64,000 nucleotides of DNA from Sphingomonas sp. AP4-R1 (GCF_013113735.1 NZ_CP053346.1:2308001-2372000), one strand, 5' to 3'. Positions 1-9,150 are shown, numbered from the stretch's first letter. Numbers and translations: made by a program. Notes: generated by a model not told the origin, from the letters alone.

Positions 1-9
1 TGGATGTCA

Positions 10-591
10 TCACTCCCACCCCTCGAGCTGGTGAAACCGCTCCGCACAATAGGACAGGGCACGCAGCACGTATTTTCGCACCATGCTTTCAGAAATGCCG
101 TGCCGGATGGCGATCTCACCGTAGCTCCGGCCCTCGAATTTGTATTCCACGAATGCCCTTCGACATTTTTCGGGAAGCTCCAGGGCGATCTTGCGTACCA
201 AAGCCAGGTCCTGTTGTGCAGCCAAGACTCTTTCGACGGAGGGAGCCTCGTCAGCGAGCGCCGCCGCGACAGTCTCGAGCGGGAAGGTTCCCGAGTGGCC
301 GGCTCGCTGTTTCGCGCGAAGCAGATCTGTTGCCAGGTTCCGCGCCGTGACGAAGATCAGGGCCGTGAGGTTGCTGTCGCAACCATCTTCCGGCCGCTGC
401 CATAGCCGGAGAAACGTCGATTGGGCGACGTCAGCAGCCTCCGTGTGTGAGCCTAGCCTCAGGGCGAGGAAGCGGAGCAATCGCCCCTCGCTCTCGCGAT
501 AGGTCCTTTCGAACTGTTCCCGGCGTGGATGATAGTCGTGCAACCGCACGACGACCGGAGTTACTGCGTTCTGTGACTCGGCATCGCTCAT
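10..591 (-). CDS. ECF RNA polymerase sigma factor, FecI-like
   Basis: Sigma-70 family protein of about 193 residues that would direct RNA polymerase to a small regulon, classically iron or TonB-receptor genes. Region 2 is visible around LRLGSHTEAADVAQSTFLRL and region 4 ends in a helix-turn-helix around SYGEIAIRHGISESMVRKYV. The frame stays open upstream to 807, but that extension has no sigma similarity, so I place the start at the ATG at 591 (MSDAESQN). The stop codon overlaps another minus-strand ATG at position 10 (TGATG). A translationally coupled downstream gene, typically a FecR anti-sigma, therefore probably begins there and leaves the window. The FecI assignment rests on family resemblance only. 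Confidence 0.85.
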   Translation of the reverse strand: MSDAESQNAVTPVVVRLHDYHPRREQFERTYRESEGRLLRFLALRLGSHTEAADVAQSTFLRLWQRPEDGCDSNLTALIFVTARNLATDLLRAKQRAGHSGTFPLETVAAALADEAPSVERVLAAQQDLALVRKIALELPEKCRRAFVEYKFEGRSYGEIAIRHGISESMVRKYVLRALSYCAERFHQLEGWE

Positions 592-924
592 CTTGTCGAT
601 CACCCTCGCACTATAACGCTCGAGCTGAAGATTTTGAGAATGGCCATCGCATGATGGCGAGCATTCGCAGATAGCGCTGGAGGGCATCCGGCCGAAGCCA
701 AGCGCCGCATGATGGCCCGCTTTGCCGACTGCGGGACGTGCTATCGCCCTCCGACAAATCTGCCTTGAAAGCAGACGCTGTCGCACGGCGGGTCTGATCA
801 CCGACAACCCATTTGAACGTCGGCAGCCGGGGCGAAGAATGACTATAGGCTTCGCTCATCGCGTGGGTATGATGGGACTGAGCCAAGTTACGAGCGACGA
901 TCGCTGCCTGCGGTCGTAGTGTGC
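592..924. other. Intergenic stretch, no gene recognised
   Basis: About 330 bases between the sigma factor start and the probable left end of the IS256-type element. Open frames here give low-complexity, unrecognisable translations. The promoter of the sigma gene must lie here, but I see no convincing boxes. Confidence 0.5.
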
Positions 925-1013
925 GGGGGTGTCTGCAAAATCGCTCGAGGTGCGAGGCGGCCATGGCAGGCTGGTGATGTTCGAAGTCACCGACCCTGTG
1001 AGGAGCCGCTGCC

Positions 1014-1812
1014 ATGACCAAGACCGAGGTTAGTCCTGCTGTTGCTGCCGTCCAAGAACTTCTGATCGGGCACCGGAGGGGCTGCGCAAGATCCGTTCGC
1101 AGCGTGATGCAAGAGATGCTGGAAGCGGAGATGGCCGACGCGGTTGGTGCCGGGAAGAGCGAGCGCATCGCAGCGCGGCTGGAGTATCGCTCTGGCTATT
1201 ACAGCCGGACGCTGGTGGCGCGGGTAGGCAAGCTTGAGCTGCGCGTACCGCAGGACCGCGACGGGTGGTTCCCGACCGAGCTGTTCGGGCGCTATCAGCG
1301 TTCGGAGCAGGCGCTCGTCGCCACGCTGGCCGAGATGTCCGTGCAGGGTATATCGACCCGCAAGGTCAGGGCGATCACCGAAGAGCTGTGCGGGCACAGC
1401 TTCTCGGGGTCGGCGATCTCGGCGATCAACAAGCGGCTCGATGCGAGCCTGGCCGCGTTCGCCGGCCGTTGGCTGGCCGAGCCGTTCGCTTATCTGATCC
1501 TGGATGCACGCTACGAGAAGGTTCGCGAAGGCGGCATCGTCGCCAGCCAGGCGGTGCCGATCGCGGTCGGCATCGACTGGGACGGCCGGCGCCAGATCCT
1601 CGCCGTCGACATGGCCAACCGCGAGAGCCGCTCGTCGTGGAAGGACTTCCTGCTCGACCTGCGCAAGCGCGGGCTGCACGGCGTCGAGTTCGTCGTCGCC
1701 AACGATCATGCCGGCCTGCGCGCTGCGATCCGCGAGGTGCTGCCCGAAACCGCCTTCCAGCGCTGCTATGTCCACTTCCTCAGAAACGCGGTCGATCATC
1801 TGCCGCGCAAGG
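1014..1812 (+). pseudogene. IS256-family transposase, 3'-truncated
   Basis: Mutator/IS256-type DDE transposase. About 266 residues are recognisable, from MTKTEVSPAVAAVQELL to the CYVHFLRNAVDHLPRK block. The family includes the segments YLILDARYEKVREGG (first catalytic Asp) and FVVANDHAGLRAAI (second Asp). Full-length members are about 400 residues; here the catalytic Glu region is missing. The frame stays open to 2237, but the residues after about 1812 come from reading through IS66 DNA on the wrong strand and are not transposase. The gene is inactive as it stands. Confidence 0.85.
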
Positions 1813-1873
1813 AATCACAGAAAACAGCGCATTTGAAGCGCAAAGTGCCCCTGTGCGCGAAGAATGTGTGTGC

Positions 1874-2219
1874 CTATCCGGCGCTGGTCGGCCGCCAGGT
1901 GTACTGCGGATTACGCCAGTCGACCCCCTCGAGCAAACAGGCCAATTGCGAGCTCGTCAGCGACACCGTTCCATCCTTTGCCGGTGGCCAGATGAAACGG
2001 CCTTTCTCGAGGCGCTTGGCCATCAGGCACAGTCCCGCCGTCCCACCATACCAGCTTGATCCGGTCACTGCGCTTGGCGCGGAACACATAGATCACCCCC
2101 GAATACGGGTCACCTCCGTACTCGACACCGACCAGCGCAGCCAGCGCATCCGGGCCTTTGCGGAAATCCACCGGACGCGTTGCTACCATCACCCTGGTAC
2201 CCGGGCCGATCCCAAGCAT
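1874..2219 (-). pseudogene. tnpB: IS66 family accessory protein TnpB, frameshifted
   Basis: IS66 Orf2 of about 115 residues split over two frames. The N-terminal half (VATRPVDFRKGPDALAALV, then VFRAKRSDRIKLVWWDGG) is in one frame. The C-terminal half (LMAKRLEKGRFIWPPAKDG, then QLACLLEGVDWRNPQYTW) is in another, with the shift near 2040. Together they cover the whole family domain, so a single indel inactivated the gene. It follows tnpA with a short overlap, the normal IS66 order, while tnpC is missing downstream. Confidence 0.85.
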
Positions 2220-2644
2220 CCCGCGGCAGTCTCTTGAAGAGCTTGAATGATGGCCACGACCAAGTCAGTCCGGGCTGCCTGTCCGATCCGGACCACTGCT
2301 CCACCGACTTCAACCTCAATGCCATCGTGAGAGCACGGCTGCGACGACCCGCCCACAACTGGAACAAACATGGGCTCGTCGCGCGGGGGCAGTTTGGCGG
2401 CTTCCATGGCGTAACGCAGCTCCCTGCGCCATGTGTAAAGCAGCGCTGTGCTGACCTCCCGCTCCCGAGCAAAGGCCGCGATATTATCGCAGCGCTCCAT
2501 CTCCGAGACCAACGCGAGCTTCTGGTCCAGTGTCCAGACGCGGCGGCGACCTGCCATCCCCGCGAGAACCTCAATCCGCCGGACAGGCTTCAGAGGCACT
2601 CCAATGTCGGTGTCCAATGCGGTCGTAAGGCGGGTCTCGTCCAT
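2189..2644 (-). CDS. tnpA: IS66 family transposase accessory protein TnpA
   Basis: IS66 Orf1, 151 residues. A helix-turn-helix of the IS3/IS911 OrfA type is visible around residues 34-75 (WTLDQKLALVSEMERCDN, then REREVSTALLYTWRREL). The C-terminal part contains the GIEVEVGGAVVRIG and DLVVAIIQAL segments typical of IS66 TnpA. The frame is intact, but the partner genes tnpB and tnpC are broken or absent, so the element cannot transpose by itself. Confidence 0.85.
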   Translation of the reverse strand: MDETRLTTALDTDIGVPLKPVRRIEVLAGMAGRRRVWTLDQKLALVSEMERCDNIAAFAREREVSTALLYTWRRELRYAMEAAKLPPRDEPMFVPVVGGSSQPCSHDGIEVEVGGAVVRIGQAARTDLVVAIIQALQETAAGCLGSARVPG

Positions 2645-2845
2645 CCCCGCACTTCAGCTACAGACCCCGTGCATGGCAAGGTGGAGCCGGGACACCGCTT
2701 GCCCCTATCCGGGCGGCAATCGACCTTCATAGCGCCTCCACGCAAGGCGGCCTGAGCGCCACGGTTACAGGAGGTGGCGGGAAGCCGAGCAGCTATCTGG
2801 CTAGCTATGTGAGGGGCGGTGCGCATCGCTCTTCGCACCTCAACA

Positions 2846-3754
2846 TTATAAACCAAGCGGGCGTAGCTCGCGTATGAGATCGATCAAAAGACGTAACCCG
2901 GTCGGCACTTGGCGTCGGCTGGAATAGTAGATCTGATAGCCAGGTCCAGTGGTCGCCCAATCCTCAAGGACCAGGCGAAGTTCGCCTCGAGAAATGTGCC
3001 CCTGGAATGTCGGTTCGGCACCATACATCAATCCAGTACCAGCTACCGCCAGCGCAAGCATTGCTCGTCCTTCATCAACTGTAATCTTGCTCGGCACGCT
3101 CAATGCGAACTCGCCCTCTGGGCCCAAAAACTCCCAACGGTAAATGCGATCATCGCCAAGTCGCACAGCCAGACAGTGATGATTGCAAAGGTCTTCGGGC
3201 GTTTTCGGTGTGCCGTATCGTTCCAAGTACGCCGGGGATGCGGCAACAACCCAGCGGAGATCAGCCGACAGGCGTTGCGTAATCATGTCTTCTGGTACGG
3301 TTCCTCCGTGACGGATGCCGGCATCGAAGCCGCCGTCCGTCACGTCAACCAGGCGATCCCTGGCTGCCACATCAATTTCAATCTCAGGATAGCGCTCGGC
3401 AAATACCGGCAAAACGGGTGCCAGGAGGAGAGCTGCAGCATCAACGACAACGTTCAGTCGAACACGGCCAGTCGGTGCGTCTCGGTAGCGATTCAGGTTC
3501 TCAATTGCCTGATCGATGACCTCGAAGGGGTCCGATATCTGGTCGCGCAACTCCTCGCCAGCCGCGGTCAACGTGACGCTGCGGTTGGTGCGGTTGAGCA
3601 GGCGAACCCCCATCCGAGCTTCCAATCCCTTGAGGGCGTGGCTGAGGGCGGAAGCACTGACGCCTAGCTCAAGGCCGGCGAGGCGAAAGCTGCGGTGACG
3701 CGCGATCGACACAAAGTAGGTCAGGTCGGCAAGATCGGATCGTTTGGATGGCAT
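2846..3754 (-). CDS. LysR-family transcriptional regulator
   Basis: 302-residue LysR-type regulator. The N-terminal winged helix-turn-helix (residues 6-65) includes SFRLAGLELGVSASALSHAL and LLNRTNRSVTLTAAG. Residues from about 90 form the periplasmic-binding-protein-like effector domain, with GGFDAGIRHGG and the late CLAVR segment characteristic of this subgroup. It lies downstream of the glucose dehydrogenase gene on the same strand, separated by a stem-loop, so it is probably transcribed independently. Effector and targets cannot be read from the sequence. Confidence 0.92.
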   Translation of the reverse strand: MPSKRSDLADLTYFVSIARHRSFRLAGLELGVSASALSHALKGLEARMGVRLLNRTNRSVTLTAAGEELRDQISDPFEVIDQAIENLNRYRDAPTGRVRLNVVVDAAALLLAPVLPVFAERYPEIEIDVAARDRLVDVTDGGFDAGIRHGGTVPEDMITQRLSADLRWVVAASPAYLERYGTPKTPEDLCNHHCLAVRLGDDRIYRWEFLGPEGEFALSVPSKITVDEGRAMLALAVAGTGLMYGAEPTFQGHISRGELRLVLEDWATTGPGYQIYYSSRRQVPTGLRLLIDLIRELRPLGL

Positions 3755-3772
3755 ACGTCACCCTGCGCGTAA

Positions 3773-3800
3773 CCACCGCTTCTCGCAAGAAAAGCGGTGG
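3773..3800. terminator. Stem-loop between the glucose dehydrogenase and LysR genes
   Basis: Perfect 9-bp inverted repeat, CCACCGCTT at 3773-3781 and AAGCGGTGG at 3792-3800, with a 10-base loop. It sits just past the stop codon of the minus-strand glucose dehydrogenase gene. No strong T-run follows, so it may be a weak or Rho-assisted terminator, or an operator for the LysR gene. Confidence 0.5.
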
Positions 3801-3806
3801 CCGAAT

Positions 3807-6203
3807 TTATGTTCGGGGCAATGCGAACGCGACGATCTTGTTGGCGAGCGTAGTTTTCAGCGCCTTGTTGCCGCCAGCGGCGATGACGACAAATTGGCGT
3901 CCGCTACGCGGACTGATGTAGGTGATCGGCGTCGCGTTGGCGCCGCCCGGCAAGCGCGCCTGCCACAGCTCACGGCCGGTGCGGACGTCGAGCGCGCGCA
4001 GCGTGTTCTCGGCCGCAGCGCCGACGAAAACGAGACCGGATCGCGTCGTTATCGATCCGCCAGTGAGCGGCGTGCCGATAGTGATCGGCAGCATCGAAGG
4101 GATGCCGAGCGGGCCGGTATCTCGGGCGGACCCGAGCGGCTTCGACCAGATCAGCTTGCCGGTGGTAAGATCGACGGCACCGATAAAGCCCCACGGCGGC
4201 GTGGTGCAGGGTACGCCGAGCGGCGACAGGAACGGCGTGCCGTATGCGCCAAATGGCGTGTTGAGCATCGGTCGCTGCGCATCGCCGCCCGGCGTCTTGC
4301 CGTTATTGAGCTTAAAGTCGCGCTTGGTCGCCTCTTGGCGGGAGACTACGGTGACACGATCGGCGGTGCGCATCCAGGTCACGACCATGATGCCGTGGTC
4401 GACGTCAAGCGACACACCACCCCAATTGACCCCGCCCGATGAGCCGGGATCGAAGATGGTAGGCTTGTCGAGCATTGAGGGGGTCAGGTGGCCCTCGTAG
4501 CGCGAACGGCGGAACTGGATGCGGCAGAGCATCTGGTCGATCGGTGTCGCGCCCCACATGTCCTTTTCGCGGAACGCGCCGCCACGGAACGCTGGCAGCC
4601 CAGTCGAGAAGGGTTGGGTCGAAGTAAGCCGCTCGCCCGGTGTGACCCGGTTTTGCGGCACAGCCATTTCGACGACGGGGAAGATGGGCCGCCCGGTGGT
4701 GCGGTCGAGCACGAAGACCTCGCCCCGCTTGGTTGCCTGGATCAGCCCCTGACGGATGCCGTTCGGGGTCGGCAGGTCCGCCAATGTCGGCTGTGCGGGA
4801 ACGTCATAATCCCAGATATCGTGGTGTGTGGTCTGGAAGCGCCAGCGCAGCCGACCGGTCTCGGCATCGAGCGCGATCACTGCGTCGCCCAGCGCCTCGT
4901 CGGAGGGTCGCCGCTGCGCGCCGTAATTGTCGGGTGTCGCGCCTCCCATCGGCAGATAGACGAGGCCGAGCGTCTCGTCGGCGCTGATCGGCGCCCAGCT
5001 GTTGGGGGAAGAGGGCGTATACGTCTGCCCGGCCGGCGGGGCGCCGATCCGGTCGGGATGGCCGGGATCATAAGCCCAGGCGAGCGTCCCCGTCACCGCG
5101 TCGTAGGCGCGTATGACGCCAGACGGCCCGTGCCAGAATTGGTTATCGGGGATGCCGCCACCCACGACGACCTTCCCGCGGACGATCTGCGGCGCCGAGC
5201 TGACGTAGAACTGGCCTTTGGGATAGCGGCTGATGTTGGCGTTGAGTTCGATGGCACCGGCGGTGCCGAAACCGGGGCAGGGCCGCCCGGTTCGGGCATC
5301 GACGGCGACGAGCGTCGGCACCTGGCTCGCACCGAAGATGCGTTCGGCGCAAAGGCCGGTAGCACCCGGCACACGGTAGTAGGAAACACCACGACAGGGC
5401 TTGCCGAGCGCTTCCCGGCCGGGCGCCATGTCATGCGTCCAACGAGTTTGGCCGGTCTCGGCATCGTAGGCGAGGATGCGATTGTATCCGCTGCATGCAT
5501 AGAGCGTGTCGCCGATCATGATCGGCACCGTCTCGAGGCCGTTCTTGGGGCCGGGGCCGGCGGGGCCGGCATCCACCGTCCAGGCGACCTTGAGCTCGGC
5601 GACGTTGCCCGGCGCGATCTGAGTGAGCGGACTGAAGCGGGTGCCTCCCTGATCGTTGCCGAACGCCGACCAGTCGGAACGGTCGGCAACCGCGAGCGGC
5701 TTCGCGAGCCAGCCCGGCGCGGCTGTCTGCGTGCCACGACGAAGCCATGCAGGCACGGGATCCGCGTCGGTGGTGCGGTGAAGGAGGAAGCCGGCCGCGA
5801 CCGACAAGGCGAACAGAGCGATCGTCGCGGAAACGCGACGTATTCTGTGGGCTGATGTCAGCGCGCTCGTGTCGAGCGGTATGACCAACAGCAAAAGGCC
5901 AAGACCAGCAGGGGCAAGAAGGCGCGGCACCAGCGGCCATCCGGCGAAGCCTACCTCCCACAGACTCCATATGAGCGTCACCGCGAACATAACCACGTAG
6001 AGGAGGCGAGCGCGGCGGTCGTCGCGCCAGAGAAGGAGCGCGGTCGTAATCAGTGCCAGGCCGGCGGCAAGATAGTAAAGCGATCCTCCATCGGCGACGA
6101 GTAGCGTCCCGCCCATGGCTAAGGTCAGACCGAGCAGACCAACAAGCGCGGCTGCGCCAAGGCGAGTCCATCGTCCCGCGGTCTGCGCGCTATTCATAGC
6201 CAT
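3807..6203 (-). CDS. gcd: Membrane-bound PQQ-dependent glucose dehydrogenase
   Basis: Oxidises glucose to glucono-1,5-lactone in the periplasm and passes electrons to ubiquinone. At 798 residues it has the usual length for the membrane-bound family. About five transmembrane helices occupy residues 13-150, followed by the eight-bladed quinoprotein propeller. Several tryptophan-docking blades are clear (AYDAETGQTRW, ALDAETGRLRWRFQTTHHD, AVDLTTGKLIW, ALDVRTGRELW), as is the HHDIWDYDVPAQP segment near the active site. PQQ biosynthesis genes are not in the window. A gluconolactonase-like gene lies about 1.2 kb upstream on the same strand, which fits lactone hydrolysis to gluconate. Confidence 0.95.
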   Translation of the reverse strand: MAMNSAQTAGRWTRLGAAALVGLLGLTLAMGGTLLVADGGSLYYLAAGLALITTALLLWRDDRRARLLYVVMFAVTLIWSLWEVGFAGWPLVPRLLAPAGLGLLLLVIPLDTSALTSAHRIRRVSATIALFALSVAAGFLLHRTTDADPVPAWLRRGTQTAAPGWLAKPLAVADRSDWSAFGNDQGGTRFSPLTQIAPGNVAELKVAWTVDAGPAGPGPKNGLETVPIMIGDTLYACSGYNRILAYDAETGQTRWTHDMAPGREALGKPCRGVSYYRVPGATGLCAERIFGASQVPTLVAVDARTGRPCPGFGTAGAIELNANISRYPKGQFYVSSAPQIVRGKVVVGGGIPDNQFWHGPSGVIRAYDAVTGTLAWAYDPGHPDRIGAPPAGQTYTPSSPNSWAPISADETLGLVYLPMGGATPDNYGAQRRPSDEALGDAVIALDAETGRLRWRFQTTHHDIWDYDVPAQPTLADLPTPNGIRQGLIQATKRGEVFVLDRTTGRPIFPVVEMAVPQNRVTPGERLTSTQPFSTGLPAFRGGAFREKDMWGATPIDQMLCRIQFRRSRYEGHLTPSMLDKPTIFDPGSSGGVNWGGVSLDVDHGIMVVTWMRTADRVTVVSRQEATKRDFKLNNGKTPGGDAQRPMLNTPFGAYGTPFLSPLGVPCTTPPWGFIGAVDLTTGKLIWSKPLGSARDTGPLGIPSMLPITIGTPLTGGSITTRSGLVFVGAAAENTLRALDVRTGRELWQARLPGGANATPITYISPRSGRQFVVIAAGGNKALKTTLANKIVAFALPRT

Positions 6204-6273
6204 TCACCAGTCTCAACATTGCAGCGATGGTAACGTCGTCCGACCGCACCATTCTCATGAGCGTCGTGCGATG

Positions 6274-6298
6274 AGGTGATGAAGGTTGCTCATCACCT
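6274..6298. promoter_or_regulatory. Inverted repeat upstream of glucose dehydrogenase
   Basis: Perfect 9-bp inverted repeat, AGGTGATGA at 6274-6282 and TCATCACCT at 6290-6298, with a 7-base spacer. It begins at the stop codon of the upstream hydrolase gene and lies about 70 bases before the glucose dehydrogenase start. No T-run follows, so an operator is as likely as a terminator. Confidence 0.35.
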
Positions 6299-7320
6299 TA
6301 GCCTGAAGGAGGCATCGTAAGCGACAATCTGTCGAAAACGTCACGCGCTTCCGGTGTGAATGTCGCGCCTACGAAGACATGGAATGCGCCGGGATATTCG
6401 CGATAATCGCACTCGACGCGCGCGGTCACACATCTCGCCGCGAACGTGCGGGCATCGATTACGAAGATATCCGCATCGCCCTGGAAGATCGCGATCGGCG
6501 GCAGTCCGGTCAGCTCAGCGTAAAGTGGGCTTAGCTGCGCGCATGCGGGGTTCGCGTCCCCGGCCCACCATGCTCCGGCCTGACGCAGTCCGTCGACGGC
6601 CAGAATAACGTCGCGAGCTTCCAATGCCCTGATGCGTGGATCCCGCAGTTCCAAATCGAGCCACGGCGAGAAGAGCAGCAGACGTTGGGGCAGAGACTGC
6701 CCCATGTCGCGACGACGTAGCGTGAAATTGAGAGCGAGGTTGCCGCCGGCGCTGTCGCCGGCGAGAGCGATACTCGCTCCAGGAGCCTGCTTCTGCACGG
6801 TATCATAGACGCTGTGCATCAGCGCTGTTGCACGCCTGTAGTCGTTCTCCGGCGCGAGCGCGTAGAGCGGCACGGTTACGCTCGCACCGGTGGCAGCGAT
6901 GATCGCGCCGATGATGCCCCAGTGCGGACGCGCGAGCGGATGGATATAGGCACCCCCATGCAGGTATATGACATGCCACCCGCTGCCGTCCCTATGGGGC
7001 GTAAGGGTGATGACCTTCTGACCGTCAAGATGCCATTCATGCACCAAACATGTGCGGCTCAGCCTCCTCGGCAATGGCGCATCGGCCGGACAGGGTCGAT
7101 GCTTCGTGCTGGCGCGTAGCCGAGCTACATCGCGAAACCCGTTCGGCAAAAGCCGCAAGGCGGATCGCGCCACGAGCATCGACGGACTTACTCCCTGCCG
7201 GCGAGCACGCACGGACAAGACGCCGCTACCAAGGGCGCCCGCGCTTACAATCCCGCTCAGGATCCAGGCAAAAATTCTTGCCCGGCGTCGCTCGTGCTTT
7301 ATCGTCTGTCCGGTCCGCAT
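6298..7320 (-). CDS. Alpha/beta hydrolase, hormone-sensitive-lipase type
   Basis: 340-residue esterase/lipase-like protein. The oxyanion-hole motif is HGGAY at residues 121-125, and the nucleophile elbow is GDSAGG with Ser190. An Asp in IFQGDADIFV and a His in GAFHVFVG complete the triad, in the order expected for the HSL/steryl-acetyl-hydrolase family. One hydrophobic stretch near residues 16-36 may be a signal anchor. It lies between the gluconolactonase-like and glucose dehydrogenase genes on the same strand. The substrate is unknown. Confidence 0.85.
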   Translation of the reverse strand: MRTGQTIKHERRRARIFAWILSGIVSAGALGSGVLSVRARRQGVSPSMLVARSALRLLPNGFRDVARLRASTKHRPCPADAPLPRRLSRTCLVHEWHLDGQKVITLTPHRDGSGWHVIYLHGGAYIHPLARPHWGIIGAIIAATGASVTVPLYALAPENDYRRATALMHSVYDTVQKQAPGASIALAGDSAGGNLALNFTLRRRDMGQSLPQRLLLFSPWLDLELRDPRIRALEARDVILAVDGLRQAGAWWAGDANPACAQLSPLYAELTGLPPIAIFQGDADIFVIDARTFAARCVTARVECDYREYPGAFHVFVGATFTPEARDVFDRLSLTMPPSG

Positions 7321-7417
7321 CGATCAGTTATTGTCCGAGTGCTCATCGAACGCAAAACGCACGACATGGCTAGGGTAGCCATCCGAGAGCGGCGTTTTGT
7401 GACGGGGCATCGCCACA

Positions 7418-8374
7418 TCAGGGGACATGAGCGCGAAAGATCATACCGGCATTTTCTTCCGCGCCGTCACTCGAGACAATCTCGATCTCACCGGTAGCAG
7501 GTTGGATAGCGAGACTGGTCAGGTGCAGGTTCTGCCCGGCGTCGCGATCCGGCAGCACGATTTGTGCGACGGGCAGGCCTGTCGGCGAGAAGATGAGGAT
7601 TCGGCCCTGCCCGTAGAGGCAGACATACACGCGGCCCTGCGTGTCGACGCGCATCGAGTACGGCGCCGGCCCGGTGAAGTGGTAGGCGGTAACGGCGCCG
7701 AACGGCGCGGGGGTCGTCGCGTCCTTGAGATCGATGCGATATAGGCGGCCAAGCGCGAATTCGCCGATCCAGAGTCGCTTGCCATCGGGGCTGAGGGCAA
7801 TGCCGTTGGCGACCGCCAGATGGCGTACCACGGGCACTGGGGCGCTCCCTGGCGCGACATACCAGACGCCGCCGGTCGCCTCGCCGATGCTGCCGCGAGC
7901 GTCGGTGAAGTAGAAGCCACCGCGCGCGACGAACACGATGTCGTTGGGTGTCAGCCCGGCGCTCTCGGCAACGATCATCGTCTGCTGCGTGCCGTCGATC
8001 GCCATGGCGACAATGGCCCCGCCACCTTTGTCGTTGGCCGCAGCCACGAAGACGCGGCCGTCTGGACCAAGAGCCATACCACCCGGCATCAGCCCAGGCA
8101 GCTTGACTACGGGAGTGACCCGGCCGCGGCGATCCAGGCGGAGCACTCGGCCGCCCTGCACGTCGGGAAACAACAGATCTCCGTTCGGCAGGAACACCGG
8201 ACCTTCCAGGTCCATCGTCACGCCGGGCACAACGATAGGGCGATCAGCGATCGTCGTTGGCAATGCCTTTTCGGCCGGCGGTATCGGCACGATGCTGTAA
8301 GGCGGCTGGGTCGCCGCTCCGGCAGCGCACGCCAAGAGGAGGGCGGTCGCGAGGGCTCGCCGGGCCATCCTCAC
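7418..8374 (-). CDS. SMP-30/gluconolactonase-like secreted protein
   Basis: About 318 residues with a signal peptide (RRALATALLLACAAGAA). It is a six-bladed SMP-30/LRE-type propeller with repeated blades such as GMALGPDGRVFVAA, TPNDIVFVARGGFYFTD and NGIALSPDGKRLWIGE. The family hydrolyses sugar lactones or related esters. Beside a periplasmic glucose dehydrogenase, hydrolysis of gluconolactone is the natural inference, though not proven. The GTG at 8374 overlaps the stop of the upstream xanthine-dehydrogenase remnant (GTGA); an ATG at 8368 is an alternative start. Confidence 0.8.
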   Translation of the reverse strand: MRMARRALATALLLACAAGAATQPPYSIVPIPPAEKALPTTIADRPIVVPGVTMDLEGPVFLPNGDLLFPDVQGGRVLRLDRRGRVTPVVKLPGLMPGGMALGPDGRVFVAAANDKGGGAIVAMAIDGTQQTMIVAESAGLTPNDIVFVARGGFYFTDARGSIGEATGGVWYVAPGSAPVPVVRHLAVANGIALSPDGKRLWIGEFALGRLYRIDLKDATTPAPFGAVTAYHFTGPAPYSMRVDTQGRVYVCLYGQGRILIFSPTGLPVAQIVLPDRDAGQNLHLTSLAIQPATGEIEIVSSDGAEENAGMIFRAHVP

Positions 8375-8806
8375 GCGACCGTCGGTAGCTGGGCGAGATG
8401 CTTGTCGAGCGTCATCGGATAGTCGCGCACGCGCACTCCCGCTGCGTTGTAGACCGCGTTGGCGATGGCAGAGGCAACGCCGGATAAACCAAGCTCGCCA
8501 CGCCCTTGGCCTTGACAGGCGTTATCGTGGGATCGACCTCATCGATGAAATGGGACGTCGAGATGTGGCACGTCGGCGTGGACGGGTACCCCGTAGCCGA
8601 CGAGGTCGTGGTTCACGAAGAAGCCGAAGCGCATGGCCACCGCCAGTTCCTCCGTCAGCGCCGCACCGATACCCATCGTCATGCCGCCGATCACCTGACT
8701 GCGCACGGTCAGCGGGTTGATAATGCGTCCCGCGGCGCACACCGCCAGCTTCCGCCGCACGCGCACCACGCCGGTATCGGCATCCACTCCCACTTTGAGA
8801 TAGCCC
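8371..8806 (-). pseudogene. Aldehyde oxidase/xanthine dehydrogenase Mo-binding subunit, C-terminal remnant
   Basis: Translates in three frames as the C-terminus of a molybdopterin-binding subunit. The first piece includes VDADTGVVRVRRKLAVCAAG, RIINPLTVRSQVIGGMTMG and VNHDLVGYGVPVHADVP. The second has IDEVDPTITPVKAKGV. The third has SAIANAVYNAAGVRVRDYPM followed by TLDKHLAQLP. At least two frameshifts (near 8540 and 8490) separate them, and everything upstream is lost at an IS3-type junction near 8806. The missing part should be roughly 600 residues. The gene once preceded the SMP-30-like gene with a GTGA overlap. Confidence 0.85.
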
Positions 8807-8811
8807 CCTAA

Positions 8812-9150
8812 TTGACCTGACAGGTCTCGCTTTGAGCATACGACTAGGCGTTACAGCGACAACGGCGAGAAGGTCCGCGACCTGATGATCGCTATTGTCG
8901 AGCATCGGTCTCGTCCCACGCACCACCCCGGTCAGCAGCCCGCAGTCTACAGCATGGCAGAGGTCTTCGTCCGTACGCTCAAGTGCGACCATGTCCGGTT
9001 GAACCACACGCCTGATGCCCGCGCCGTCACCGAGCAGCCGCCCGCCTGGCTGACTCCTTACAACCAGGTCCGCCCGCACAAGACGCTAGGCTACCGCTCG
9101 CCCCGCGAGTACATCATGCAAACCCTTGAGGCCCCGTCAGGCATTTTGGG
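8812..9150 (+). pseudogene. IS3-family transposase OrfB remnant
   Basis: C-terminal fragment of an IS3-type integrase-core transposase. Recognisable pieces are RYSDNGEKVRDLM, SMAEVFVRTLKCDHVRL and YNQVRPHKTLGYRSPREYI, the last being the standard OrfB end with the NxxRPHxxLGYRSP signature. The N-terminal half, including the first catalytic Asp, is missing. This element truncates the molybdopterin subunit gene on its left. The frame stays open to 9298 but is not transposase beyond about 9130. Confidence 0.75.

Larger units (their letters stand above)
925..2760. mobile_element. Composite remnant of an IS256-type and an IS66-type element
   Basis: A plus-strand IS256-type transposase gene loses its 3' part at about 1812 and is followed directly by minus-strand IS66 tnpB and tnpA remnants. 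The sequence near 925 (GGGGGTGTCTGCAAAA) is a plausible left terminal repeat of the IS256 element; no matching right repeat was found. IS66 tnpC is absent. The right boundary of the IS66 piece is approximate. Confidence 0.6.

Noticed and set aside
611..1168. Minus-strand frame of 185 codons before the IS256 gene
   Set aside because: Spans the probable IS end and shows only biased composition, no domain.
4488..5855. Long plus-strand open frame of 455 codons opposite the glucose dehydrogenase gene
   Set aside because: Arg/Gly/Ala-rich shadow of a high-GC gene; the opposite strand encodes an unmistakable quinoprotein.
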